From Pleurostoma richardsiae (lineage: Eukaryota > Ascomycota > Sordariomycetes > Calosphaeriales > Pleurostomataceae), in contig JANBVO010000027.1 of the NCBI GenBank assembly GCA_030052745.1, forward strand, positions 124,001 through 188,000: a DNA stretch of 64,000 nucleotides. Reading direction: 5' to 3'. A program made the translations under genes and the position numbers. The notes under the pieces were generated by a model, which had not been told where the DNA came from, searched no databases, and saw only the letters and a program-made list of their open reading frames with translations. Shown here piece after piece: positions 10,897-22,113 of the stretch. Each line of letters opens with the position of its first letter. The stretch's first letter is position 1.

Positions 10897-11424
10897 CGAG
10901 CAGGGCCTGCCTCCACTGGATTTCAACTGGGATGGCTTCAAGCTCATGATACACTATTTATAACAACCAACATTATTATACTTCGCTGGCCCTCCACAGA
11001 GCTTGATGTTCGTAACACAGCTGTCTTGCCTGACTCTAAACTGACATATTGGCAAGAAATTCTTCAACTTAGCACAGCGCTTTGGCTAATCATTTTCGCC
11101 TGGCTCGCCAATATCTATATTTATCCCTGTACGGCCACTGAGGCCGTCATCAACTACGCAGCCAAGTACTGCGCAAAGGCCGAGAACCGTACCGAGACGT
11201 GCGCCACCCTGGCAGAGGAGATTCTCCCCCGAGCGGCCGGATCAAACCCACTCCTATCCTTCGTCTCAACGTTGATGAACAAGTTGACCGGGGAGAGGGA
11301 TTAGCCGGCCCAGGAGGTCTGCTATCTCCTCCTTGGCCTCCCCTTTCACGTTAACTCCCGGACCGTACGGAACGTGAACTGCCGGCCGCTGGCCCAGCAG
11401 GGCTCGGCGGTCGAGATTGATTAA
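10897..11424 (+). pseudogene. Unrecognised coding-like frame, crossed by one TAG
   Basis: One reading frame stays open from 10897 to the TAG at 11302-11304. It then continues for 39 further sense codons to a TAA at 11422-11424. No ATG lies in this frame before the hydrophobic stretch, so any real start would lie in an upstream exon or at a non-ATG codon. Features seen are a hydrophobic segment STALWLIIFAWLANIYIY (about 11071-11124), then a polar Cys-containing part with KYCAKAENRTETCATLAEE, then past the TAG VCYLLLGLPFHVNSRTVRN and a CRPLAQQG stretch. From about 11140 on, third codon positions are mostly G or C, as in the real genes here. I recognise no family. It may be a decayed gene, a gene with an unseen intron, or chance. 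Confidence 0.25.
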
Positions 11425-12470
11425 CAGGGAATCTTCCCCTAATCACATCCTTCGTTTCGTAGGGAGTCCTTGCTCTTTAGTAAGGAACCAAGCACGAATG
11501 TACATCAGGATGATAGGAATACCACTCATGAAAAGCGACACTCTGCCCATGGGCACTACAGCTCTCTGAATTTCTTACGGATCCGATATTCACAACAACA
11601 ACAACATCAGTGGCTACTCCGTGTCAGAAGCCCAGCGGTTTAAGAGGCCGATTCCCTTGCATTGACCGAGGAAACCTTGGCATCCTGGGCATGGGCAAAG
11701 AAGATACGGCATACTTGGTCCTCGGCAGGGGTTGTGAATAAATCTGACAGCCTCCGATATTACATTGCATTCCGCCATGGACTGAAATACTACTCTTGGG
11801 TCTCTTCAGGGACACGCAAGCTTCTAACAGCACATCGACACTATCGTCAGTAGCAACGGGACTTCTTATACACTTGCGTTTGGGGGAAACAACATGCCGA
11901 CGCTACCTACAGACAAGGACGGGAATGATGACGTTCTCTGGCGGCACAAAAGCAGATCGGAACAAACACCATGAGGACTACCCACAGTGGCCACAGGGTT
12001 AAGCCTACCCATTGACGTCCCGTCATCAAATACATCTCTACCGAACCCCTAACCAGACTCTACTCTATCGAACAACCCGACATTGTCTCGTCGTCGACGT
12101 CTGCCTCCTGCGTAGACATGCGGTACATCCTTTCCTGCTCATCCTGTCCAGTATTCTCGCATCTTAGCGTCACGCCTACCTAGTCATCACGTAGCCATGC
12201 ATCTCGCAGAAGCATTTTCACGGCCATCTCACCGAATCGCTCGTCCCTACGACCCTCGTCAAGACATTTGGGTGCAGGATACTAGTGCTAGAACTACAGT
12301 CTAAGACCAAGTAAGCGCTCGCATCCACACGTCGCTATAGGGCGATGAGGACTGACCTCGCGTAACGGCACCAGGAAAGTAGGCTCCTCGAACTACCTCG
12401 AGAAGACAACCAAGAGGCTAAGGAGCGAGACACGGAAGACAGGGTACAGACACTGTACAGCGCGCTACAT

Positions 12471-12848
12471 GTGCCATGGGTTGACAGGATGCCGCAAACG
12501 CTTCTCGTAACCGAGGAGGGGGGCGGGGGGGCCGACGGGACTGACAAGGCGGTAGATGGCGTCGTAGACGATGATGACGCGCGCAGCGACGGCAGCGACG
12601 AGGGCATGGACGATGACACTGCGAGTCCGGAGGGCATCAACGAGGCTGTACACGACAACGAGAATGTAGACACCAAGGGCGCGAACAGCGATGGGTCTGC
12701 GGGCGAGCGTGAGGGAGATGATGCGGACGAGTACTCGGGCCCCTCTACACGTAACCCGATCACATACTTTGGCTTCCATGGAACGCTCATTTTGTTACGA
12801 GACCCTGGCCGAGAAATCGACATGATCAACCCCGAGTTGACTACCTAA
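12471..12848 (+). CDS. Possible acidic hypothetical protein
   Basis: Open frame of 125 codons in a GC-rich pocket. The product would be strongly acidic, rich in Asp, Gly, Glu and Ser over residues 17-90, with no recognised domain and a non-acidic tail (ITYFGFHGTLILL). The opposite strand also has long open frames over the same bases because GAC/GAT runs read as GTC/ATC in antisense, so open length alone is poor evidence. It could equally be non-coding. Listed only because composition differs from the surrounding intergenic DNA. Confidence 0.15.
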   Translation: MPWVDRMPQTLLVTEEGGGGADGTDKAVDGVVDDDDARSDGSDEGMDDDTASPEGINEAVHDNENVDTKGANSDGSAGEREGDDADEYSGPSTRNPITYFGFHGTLILLRDPGREIDMINPELTT

Positions 12849-14797
12849 CATACCGTTCCGACCAGAGCCGCTCGCAGTGTCTGTCCTCAACACAAACGCT
12901 AGATTCTTCGCCTACAACTGTTCTCCCGTGGCCGGTGGGAGTCTGAGCGAAGAGAAAGGATACTCTACTAAACGTCAGAATGGGATTCAGACGAGGGCAG
13001 ATACCGACACTGCACCCAATTACACTGTCCTGGAGACCCTCGTGAGCGTGACACTCACGACACCACCAGGTAACGGATACAGGAACTCCGAAGACTCGAA
13101 GCAATCAACCCTAGAGACGGCCACCAGAATCCGATGCTGGGGGTCCGCACTGGCTCAGCAGAAACGGGGAATGTTCTGCTCTGCTGGAAAAGGAGCCGTC
13201 GGCATGGAAACTAGACAAACGACATGAGAACCGAGACCGGAAGCATCCCCGGACGGAGAATGAGGAGGAAGCAGGACAATCATCTGTTCAGTTACATGGA
13301 GGTGGCAGCGCAATTTCTTCCCTAGCTGAAAAGGAACGATCGAAAGGTCAACAACTGGTGGACCAGCAACCTTCGACGCTCAGACTCCCAACTGACCAAA
13401 TTTCTCAAAAGCGCTCGCCCAGGACGCCCAAGTGAGGACACCGGGGTTCCAAAGAATCGACGCCCCTTGCCCGGCAAGCCACAGCGGTGCGAAACGAAAC
13501 CCCTTCTCGACATTCGTAGGAGCGTTCGCAATGGACCACTCAATAGTTGAGGCCCGAGATCCCCTCGCTCCATTCCGTGCCATCACATGACTGGCAATGA
13601 CTGGCTTCAGGAGCCAGAGTTGAAGCGGCCTGAGCTCTGCTCGTGGAAGCAGAGCGGCAAGACCTGCGTGCTGCGGGAGCCGTGGGGGGCTCCCATTGGC
13701 TGGTTGTGGCCAGCAGGGCCTTTGGGCCTTAGGCTCCAATATATCACGTGTAGATTAGATACCGCCCGGCAGAACAGCAGGGCCCCACTCCCGGGGCCCG
13801 TGGCCTTCAGCCTTCAGCCGGGCCAGGCTCCAGCCCTTCTCTCTCTCCATACAATAATTCTATCTATTACCTTCAAAATAGCCTTTCATAGGAATAACTG
13901 GTGATATCCCCCTATTGCGCCCTCAGCACTGCGGGCTTTGCATACTTCATCATGTCACGCGTCCCTGAACAGGAGCGGCCAACCTCCATGGCTCCCGTGA
14001 CTTTGGTGACGTCCTCACCCGTTGGAATCGACTTCGGAGCCATTGTACTTGGCCAGCGCATCGCACACACTTCACTCTAGGCTAGTGATGACCGGAGCGA
14101 ATCATGGTTGTAGGCGGCAGGAAAGGCGTGCACGGAGACATGGCGAAATGTAGTATTTGGTACGATATGCTTCTTCACGGCACTAGATACCAATATAGAC
14201 AACTCGCACACTTAGCCGTGCGTGCAGCAAGACCTCCCAGGCTGCTGGCTGAACCGCCACTCTTGTCAGGCGATGTGCGTCCCTGTGTCGTCCCCTAGGG
14301 CCACCAAGCGTGAACCACCATCCCAACCCGTGGGCTGCTATCCCCATATCCGACGGAGCCCAGCATCAACGTCCACCCCCAGCAGCCACCACCTCACTAA
14401 CAGCCGCACCCACCCAGTAGTCAAAGGGCCCCCTCTCAGTCGACAGATAAGAGAAAATCGAAGTGAAACATGCCAACTCCGGCCGACAACTGTAGAAACA
14501 CCTTCGCACATGAACTCCAAAGACGTCAATGTCCAGATAGAACCAAGAAAGGAAGAAAGAAGGAAGTGCTAAAACAAGCAGCATGCTGTTTTTGTATCCA
14601 CCAAGCTCCGCCCGATGCTTCGTCTCGTTCTCTCTCCAGGATATATCCTCCTCTGAGATCCATGTAGAACGCATACAAAACGCCCATGAAGAAGCGACAT
14701 CCATCATGACCTTGCCTCAGCCGAAGGGTTAATCCACGACACCGCGTTATGACGTGATCCTCAGCGACATAAGCGTCCACTAGGCCACCCACAACCC

Positions 14798-16519
14798 TTA
14801 CCAGCCGCCCTGAGCCCGCGAGTTATCCGTCGCAGGCTGGTACGCCTTGTAACCCGGATACGCCCCACCTCCACCCTGCGCGCCGCCCTGACCGCCGCCC
14901 TGCCGGCCCTCGCTCGGGCGCCGCTCGTACCCGTCGTCCTCGTACGCCTGCGGCCTGCTGAACCCGGAGTTGAAGTCGAACCCGCCGCTGTTCTGCAGGC
15001 TCGATGGCGACGCCGGCGCCTGGTCGTACGACTGCTGGCGCCTGGGAGCGGCCAGCGGCCGGGAGGAGGACGAGGAGTCGGCCGAGTACTGCCGCTCAGG
15101 CTGGCCGCGCGGATACGCCGCCCGGCTGCCCTGGGGAGGCGGGTACGGCCGACCGTTGTTATTGTTGTAGTTCCGGCCGGCGCCAGCGAAGTCGCCCTGT
15201 TGAGGGGCCGGCGACCGGCGGTCGGTGTAGGGCGCGGGGAAGCCGTAGTCGCCCTGCGGGGCGGGGGACTGCCGCACGCGGCTGGGATAGCCGGCGGCGC
15301 CCTGGGGACCGGGAGACTGCGTGGTGCGCGCTGGGTAAGCGCCTCCCTGCGGGCCGGGCGACTGAGCGCCGCGGCCGGGATACCCGGCGGCGCCCATCAT
15401 GTTCGGACCACCCGGCGATCGGCGCCCGGGTCCAGGACCATAGCCCTGGTTCATGCCCGGTGCGCCGGCAACATTCCGTCCGTAGGCGTTGTTGCCATAC
15501 TCCTGGGACTGTTGGCCCTGGTAACCTTGGTCCATAGGCGGCGGTCCATAGCCGCCGTTTCCGTACTGCTGCGGTGATCGCCTGTCTTGCCCCATAGCCG
15601 GTATCGCACCTGCTGGGACAACGCCGTAGCTCTGGTCCGTGCCGAAGGAGTTCTGGGACTGGCCATATACTCCCGCAGTCTGGTTCTGCATGCCGTAGGG
15701 ATCAGCTGTCGCAGGAGCGCCGGCACCGAAATAGCCGCTCGCCGCAGCCTGACCACCTTGGTGTCCGTAAGGACTCCGGCTGTCCGGCGTCACGGGGCTC
15801 ACAGCTCCAGGGGTAGCCCCCGTCATGAGAGGAACCGCCTGCGCGCTGTTCTCGGGCTTCTTCAGCTGGTCCATCTCGACCGCCTCTTCTTCCAGCAGCA
15901 CCTTCTTGCTGCCGGCGCCCTCCCAGCTCGGCATCTCCGGCAGTGCGTCCTCGCCGCCCTTCTTGCTGACGTCGAATTCCGCATACTGCGGTGGCTCCAC
16001 CGCCGCAGCAGTCGCAACCGGCGCCCGAGTGGGCGCGATGGCTCCCGCGGTCATGGGGGCCTCGGCGCGGTAGCCCTGGTTCGGTGGTATGTAGGGCTCG
16101 TCAAGGTACTTGTGCCTCTTCCCGCGCGGGGGATCACAGCACCCGCAGCAGTCGCCGCAGCACTTGAGGCACTGGCAGCACTCGCAGCAGCAGGAGAGGC
16201 CGCAGCAGAGGCAGCGGCTGATGCAGTACACCACGGAGAGTATTATGAGGCCGCCTATTACTATCACGGCGATTACCGGCCACCTACAACGTTTGTCAGT
16301 CGCCACGGCTAGGGGAGCAGAGGGCGGCAGAACTTACTTGCAAAAGGAGGCCTTCATGCAATTGTCCCAACTTGAGAATGCCGTCTTGACGTCTGTGATC
16401 TTGTCCTGTGCATCAGTGATGACATCTCGCCTCTCCAGCGCGGGACGTAAAGAAGCAATCAACAAGTCGACTGCACTCCTCCTCAGACTCCTCTCCATCG
16501 CGATGTTTATTGAAGGCAT
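14798..16519 (-). CDS. Fibroin-3-like single-pass membrane protein
   Basis: Fungal protein of the type annotated as fibroin-3-related. Two exons: 16519-16338 and 16283-14798, splitting the Lys codon of CK|WPVIAVIV, giving 555 aa. The extracellular or luminal N-terminus (about 60 aa) contains the conserved SSWDNCMKASFCKWP. One transmembrane helix follows (about 62-82, VIAVIVIGGLIILSVVYCI). A dense juxtamembrane cysteine cluster comes next, with repeated CC and CxC and ending GCCDPPRGK; it is a likely palmitoylation or metal-binding platform. The remaining 450 residues are low complexity, rich in Gly, Pro, Tyr, Gln and Ala. They carry diverged units of the form RRSP or QSPGPQG about every 15-25 residues. 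I start at the second ATG of the frame because family members begin MPSxNIAM. Function is unknown; a cell-surface or cell-wall-associated role is inference. Confidence 0.82.
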
Positions 16520-18684
16520 GATGGCCCGCTCTTTTGCGTTGTACAGTGAGCTTAAGGTCTCAACGACCCACACAAGCTATTATTTCGGTGCAGGTGGACA
16601 ATGGGCGCAAATAAGGTTGTCGAATAGTAGCGAGTGCTAGGGACCCATTATGGGATGCTCCGACGCGGCGTTGATTGATATGATCGTCCTGATATTTCCT
16701 TCGCGTTTACAGCCTGATATCGTTGGGTACTGCTCGAGCTGTTGACCGGGTCGCTGGAGCAGATATTATTCACGATCTGGCACAGGTCGTCTTCGAGAAA
16801 AGAGAGAAGCGTTTAGGACAATGGCGTCGTGGTCGTGGTCGTGCAGTGATCGTAAAAAGCGAACGTGTCGATTCCAAGGTCGAAATTACAGCGGATCGTT
16901 GAAAGTACAGGAGATTCGAGAGATGCGGCCAAGGGGTGTAGTAAAGGGATCGCGACGACAGGACGAGAGAGCCTCGAATTGCGCCCTCGGCTGGTCTTGG
17001 CTGAGGGTTGAAAGAGGGCTGTGCAGCCACTTTTGGCGCGCCGCAACGCTCACGGTCCGGTCAGATGCTCCCCAAAAATAACCTCGTCTTTCTGTCTCTC
17101 GAGGCTCAGACCGTGCGGTCTGCTGCTTATTTTTCCTGGGACTTGATAGCCGTCTGTCCGTCTAGGTCAGACCTGCAGCCGAAAGATGGGATGGCACTCG
17201 GCCAGAGAAGGGCTCGTAAAGGAACGACTACGCTAATCGAAGCGTGAGGGGGCGAGGTAATATCGTCAGATGTAGAGCTGAGACAAGGCCATTAAACGAG
17301 CGGGTAGAGGCAGCCCCTTCCGACTGTCTGATCCCTTCAGAATCCCACGAAGGAACGACAATGGACACGGCGAAGCAACACAAGAATGAGGGTGGTGTTG
17401 TTCGCTGCCCACAACTAAGGAGGGATGGCAGGCAGAGAAGAGAGAGTGGGTGAGTGAGTGCCGGATGCAGAACCGACGCGAGAAAAGGAAGGGGTCTGCG
17501 GGAAAAACGCCGCATGCAACGGCAAATTCAGGAGGGCAGCGACAACACAGAAGCGGCCCCGGCACTTGTTCGTGATAAGCGAGCCTTTGGCCTGTGGGAG
17601 ATGGGAGATGGGGCCCTGAATTGTGATGCAGCGCCGCCTTTCCCCCTTTGCTGCAGCGTTCCAAGGCCCCTGTGGCCCCCCAGGCCGGCCAAGATTAACA
17701 TCGACACAGCGCTGGTGTTTCCGGTCCCTGCTTAGCGGCGCCCGGCGATGGAAGCGTGCCAAGCCTGTTTTAGGTAAGCGAGGACCCTTGAGAGGCAGGG
17801 GAGGCAGGGGAGGCAGGGAGACATCCGGCGCCGGCGGAGGAGGATGTGAGACCAGGGGGGGGCTGGGGGGAGCGGGGTGTGATGACTTCAGGGTGCATTA
17901 TATCACGTGCTATATAGCGTAGGTACCTAAGGTAGTCAAGCAGAGGGACAGTTTGCTTTGCTTGCTGCTGGAGTCCTGCGAGCGAGTCTAGCTTAATCCG
18001 GGGCGAGGATCCGCCGGTCTCTATTTGCGCCGGGCCACGGCTACTGGCCAGCGGTCCCAACCACGCAGCCAAGGAAGCTGAGAGGAGGCCTCATTGCCAC
18101 CGTCGTGGAATCTCGTGGCTCGTCGAGGCACTGTGTAAGTGTACCGCGTATACCTACGGAATACGCCGTATTTCTCCAAGGAACCCGGTGGGCGCAGCGC
18201 CGCGCCCGCCCGACCTTCCCGCATGGACCTAGATAGCCAGTAATATTGCGCGACCGGCCCAAGAGGAGGGTGCAAAGAGTTGCTCATTTGTCATTGCTGA
18301 AGCAATTAGCTCTAGAATACATTAACAGTAGTGAATCGATGTTCGTTAATCCTTGAAGAAGGCCCTCGGGGTTGCCCTACGAGTCCTCAGGTGATGAGCT
18401 CCATGACCGGACGTCCCAGACAGCTCTGTTGGCCGCCTGTTAATCGTCGATCGTTGAAGCTGACCTGCCTCGTATCCCCTCGTACTCCTGCACTCAAAAG
18501 TGGGCATCAACACAACCGTGCTCTGGCCATTGCCAGCCTGCCTAGAGAGACCTAGTCCGTGACTGATATCCGTAACGCCAGACCCTGTCCCGGTATCCAC
18601 GGAGTCGCTTCCCTCCTCCGATTCAAAGAATCCCAATCGCAAAGTCTCCAGCCCACGCCTGCACGACACTTCACCTCCAGCAGC
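16520..18684. other. Intergenic region between fibroin-3-like and RCR genes
   Basis: About 2.2 kb with no supported gene. The part near 16520-17000 is probably the promoter and leader of the fibroin-3-like gene. A small GGGGAGGCA repeat lies at 17793-17820. Open frames around 17008-18555 on both strands are short and lack family motifs. Confidence 0.5.
17793..17820. repeat. 9-bp G-rich tandem repeat, three units
   Basis: Three copies of AGGCAGGGG or a one-base variant in a row, within intergenic DNA. G-runs on one strand are spaced regularly, so a G-quadruplex is conceivable, but nothing else supports a role. Confidence 0.75.
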
Positions 18685-19249
18685 TTAGCGCTTGGCCGGA
18701 GGCGCGCCCGCGGGAGGCTCGTAGTCGTTGTCGCCGCCTCTTGGGTAGTACGAGTTCTGCGGCTGCTGCAGCGCGATGCCCTGCTGCTGCTGCGGCGGGC
18801 CCCAGTAGCCCTCGTTGGGGTTGTACGTCGTGCCCGTATACTGTGGCTGCTGGCTGTACTGCGGCGGGGGCGGGGGAGGCTGCTGGTAGCTGTTGTAGTT
18901 GGCGTTGTTCTGGTAGCCGGGTCCGAACTTGGGTCCCAGCCAGCCGGTGCCGTAGCGCGGCGCCAGCCCTTGCCTCCGGCGGCGGCGGTTGCTGAGGCAG
19001 CCGAGCAGGACGATGACGGCGAGGATGAAGACGATGACGACGCCGGCGAAGACCCAGCGGCCCCACCAGTACCAGCCCGAATTCCTGTAGCAGTAGCCGC
19101 CTGAATAGTGGTAGCCGGACGGGCACATGCTGCAGCGAGAGATGTTAGTCAGTGCTTTTGGGAAGGAGAGTTGCGCGTGTGCGATTTGGGACGGGTTTGC
19201 GGGCTTACGCTCTCTTGGCCAGATTGGCCAGGTCGGCAGTTGGCGCCAT
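18685..19249 (-). CDS. RCR family protein (Congo red resistance / chitin regulation type)
   Basis: Single-pass membrane protein of the fungal RCR family. Yeast Rcr1 sits in the ER and Rcr2 in endosomes and vacuole; they affect chitin deposition and permease traffic through Rsp5. Two exons: 19249-19209 and 19129-18685, giving 161 aa. The N-terminus MAPTADLANLAKRA is followed by a Cys/Tyr segment (CPSGYHYSGGYCYRN) and one transmembrane helix (about 36-58, WVFAGVVIVFILAVIVLLGC). A basic stop-transfer NRRRRRQG and the family-typical GTGWLGPKFG follow. The tail is Pro/Gln/Tyr-rich and carries PPQY, a PY motif that could bind an Rsp5-like ubiquitin ligase. The 79-nt intron ends CTGCAG. The gene has the same layout and strand as the fibroin-3-like gene about 2 kb downstream of it. 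Family call is confident; cellular site is inferred. Confidence 0.82.
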
Positions 19250-22113
19250 ACTCTGATAACCTCTGGTGGTGATGCCCTCTTTATATCGATATGCGACCGA
19301 TCGAGGGAATGGGGGATTAGGTTGACGATGTGGTGTTTGATGGAAGCAGGACAAAATGATGGTGTGTCTGCTCCAAATGATAAAAGGTTGCTGAGACGCA
19401 AAAAAAGGTTATTGATGGGCCAACAAAGTAGGCGGGATGGATGCCAATGGGCTTTATGAGAAAAGGCGAGCGACCTTGGCAGGAGGAGCAGCCAAGCATA
19501 CGTAACTGGCGGGGAGAGACGATGACAGCTAGTGACCGGTGGCGTGGTCTGTGTGTGGCTGTGTCTCCTGCCCTCTTTGTTTCCCTCCGCACCCGTAGCA
19601 TTGCCCGCCTCCAGCCTCTGAGACACCTTCAAAGTGAAGTGCCGACAGTGAATAATTAGCTAAAATCCTCCCTTGTCAGCTCTCTTCGATTGTTATCTTT
19701 TCTGTAATTCAACTGATATTCCAAATCACTCGGTCACTTCTGCGACTCGACTGCATCATTTGCATCGCCGGAACCCGAAGGCAGGCAGTCAGTGCTCCAT
19801 CGCCAAGTGCCGAGACCACTTAGCCTATCACTGCCCCAGAGGTTGAGTAAAGTATCCGGTCCACAGGAGCTCGGCCTAGACCTAGACTGCCATTTTCCAT
19901 GACCTTGGGAGCAAGAAGTACCAGCAGATGACTCTGGTCCATAGGATTACGCACCCTGAGGTGATAACGGCCGTCCCGGATGGGCGCACTCGCAGCGTGA
20001 CACGGAGCCCATTGAACCCATAGTGACTACGGAATAAGGCACCATTAGCAGCAGCTGACCCGGCCGGGTCGGTCGGTGGGGATTCCGGGGATGGAATCTT
20101 CGATGATGCTAGTGTAGACTGGCTGGGACCATTCGAGGCGTTGCTGGCTGGCTGCGCCTGGCAGTCAGCCTTCCATTCACTTTTCCAGAAGGTCATCCAT
20201 CACCAACGGAGCCGTCCTGATGACAGCTGCCAATTCCACTGCCTCCCAATGATCTATGGTATTAGACCTGACTTACCCTTGTAGGAGCTATGCGCCTCAA
20301 TGATTTGAGATTGCTTCCCTGAGCCATGTCAGTGTCGCTGCCAACCTGTCACATGTATTGCATTGTTCTGTAGGCATCCACCTCGTCCGGCTTCCGCCTT
20401 CATGAAACATCCGGGGCCGAGTCCTGGTGCCCAGAAGCCCGGAATCACCATCTCTCGTATCCGTGGCCGCTCTGCAAGTGAGCGCGTAGCAGTGAGCGTA
20501 GAAAGAACAAACACTGTCGTCCTGTGCCAGAAGAGTGGCATGCGGATAGTGAGAACGAAGCGCGCCTCATACGGTCAGCTCGCCGGACAGTTCGGTGGCC
20601 TCTCCGGCCGCATGTTGCCAGGGTCAAATCCTCCTCATGCCCTCCTGCTGACGCATCCAACGAATGGACGCGAGAGCAGGCGACAGACGCATGCACAACA
20701 GCACAGCAATACGGAGTAGCAGTAACACATCATGTATGTACGTCCACGTCAAAGGCGCATACGCGCCATCGCGCCCTCCCAATTGGCGTCAACGTTTTTT
20801 TCCCATCCTGCCCAGTTCCCTAGTGCATATGCGCCTGCTCGCCCCCTCTAGCTGCTATGGGAACTCACTGCTCGACGCACACAGTATAGTAGTAGGTAGG
20901 TGCAGAGCGGAGGGGGTGAAAAGCGAAACAGAGCGGGAAGAAGGGCCCCAGAATGGAGGGGGAACTGCCAGCGCATCAGGGAGCCAAAAACCCCCCCCAA
21001 CTTTGCGGGAAAGGAAAGGAAAGGGAAATGGTCGGTTCTGTAGCCAATCAATCCGGCCACGGCATATGCAGAAGGGTTCACGCTGCTGGCTCTTCGTTGG
21101 CGAACGCATCGCGCATCTGCCAACTCATCAAAAGTGGTCTGTGTGTAAGGTAGCCCGGCCCCCTTCAAGTATCCCCCAGGTGCCGCTCCGTTCCTGGGAA
21201 TCCTTTCGATCCTCGCTCTTCTTCTTTGAGAAAGCAGCTGGCGTCTGTCATGTGGCTCTCGATTCATAGTGCTTTCGAGGACTTTGCATCCCTGTTTCCC
21301 CCGTCTTCTCTCTCTCGGTGAAGGCGAGGATCTGCCTTTTCCTTGGCACTACCTTGTCGCTGGGGACGACCTCAGACACCTTGTCAGACACCTAGACAGG
21401 GAAGCCCGAGCTCTGCGCACCCTTGACTCTCCCCTCCGCTTCTTCGCCTTTCATATCTCAACACAGATCAGCTTCTCTGTTGATGAGGCCATATTCTAGG
21501 CGCATTGCCCAGAATGATTATTTCGAACAAGCTGCCATTTTATTCAAATCTGTTCTCATGTAGCATTGTCGTCATCGTCATCATAATTCTCGGCCTCCTC
21601 CATCTCCCTCTGGCGTACCAATCACATCCTCTCCACAAGCAGCACGGCGAGCACGTCCTGCTTGCATGCTCCCGGAGGCAGTCCTCCTCTCAGACCCTTA
21701 CAGAAGAGACATTAGATGGTGTGGGGAGGCAAGCGCCAATCCTCTATGCGTCAACAATCATCCGTTTTCTCTCCCTTCGCCAACCGTCGCCACTGACTGA
21801 AGAAACCTGGGGGAGATAGAAAGAGATGGTCTTGATGTCTTGATGTGCTGGAGGAAAAATGCGCGCAGCCATCCAGGTCCCCCCCGCGTGAACGTCGCAA
21901 GAGAGCTATATATATATATATGTCGATCGGTCGTTGCCGGCCGGGATGTGAACCGTCTTTCCCCCGGAGGTGTCGTCACTGTTATCATGAAAGCGAAATT
22001 CCCGCTTGCGCCAAAAAAAAAAGACCAGCCTACCAGGCTGTGCACTGTGAAAAGAATCGCGTCGTTGAGGTTGAAACGATGGCGGGCCGAGCAAGGGCAA
22101 ATCCCTTGGTGCC
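19250..22113. other. Intergenic region between RCR and ARL8 genes
   Basis: About 2.9 kb, head side of RCR and tail side of ARL8. No recognisable gene was found. The long plus frame 20664-21269 and its antisense partner 20848-21267 have no motif, and their composition follows simple-sequence runs, such as a C8 run near 20990 and purine-rich DNA at 20900-21030. It probably holds a long RCR promoter or leader. Confidence 0.45.
21907..21921. repeat. TA dinucleotide microsatellite
   Basis: About seven and a half TA units, intergenic, downstream of the ARL8 stop. Confidence 0.85.

Larger units (their letters stand above)
10027..14797. other. Gene-poor interval of 4.8 kb
   Basis: Between the STIMATE-type gene and the fibroin-3-like gene there is no recognisable gene. 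Two weak candidates are listed separately (10897-11424 and 12471-12848). The remaining open frames, such as those at 11624-12002, 12877-13227 and 13322-13904, lack homology, coding bias or plausible starts. Short CAA repeats occur near 11592-11605. Composition varies, with AT-rich pockets at 10180-11000 and GC-rich ones near 12520-12760 and 13610-13830. Confidence 0.5.

Noticed and set aside
12335-12829. Minus-strand frames opposite the acidic candidate, one looking membrane-like (rich in V and I)
   Set aside because: Asp codons GAC/GAT read as GTC/ATC on the other strand, which produces an apparent hydrophobic protein. No family motif.
18290-18345. Short similarity to 18S rRNA (TTAGCTCTAGAAT)
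   Set aside because: Only about 13 bases match and flanking bases do not fit. Chance.
18559-19104. 181-codon plus-strand frame opposite RCR
   Set aside because: Antisense to the RCR gene, with Leu/Val/Arg composition imposed by the RCR codons.
20664-21269. 201-codon plus frame with an overlapping antisense frame
   Set aside because: No motif, plausible start context or codon bias; composition follows purine-rich simple sequence.
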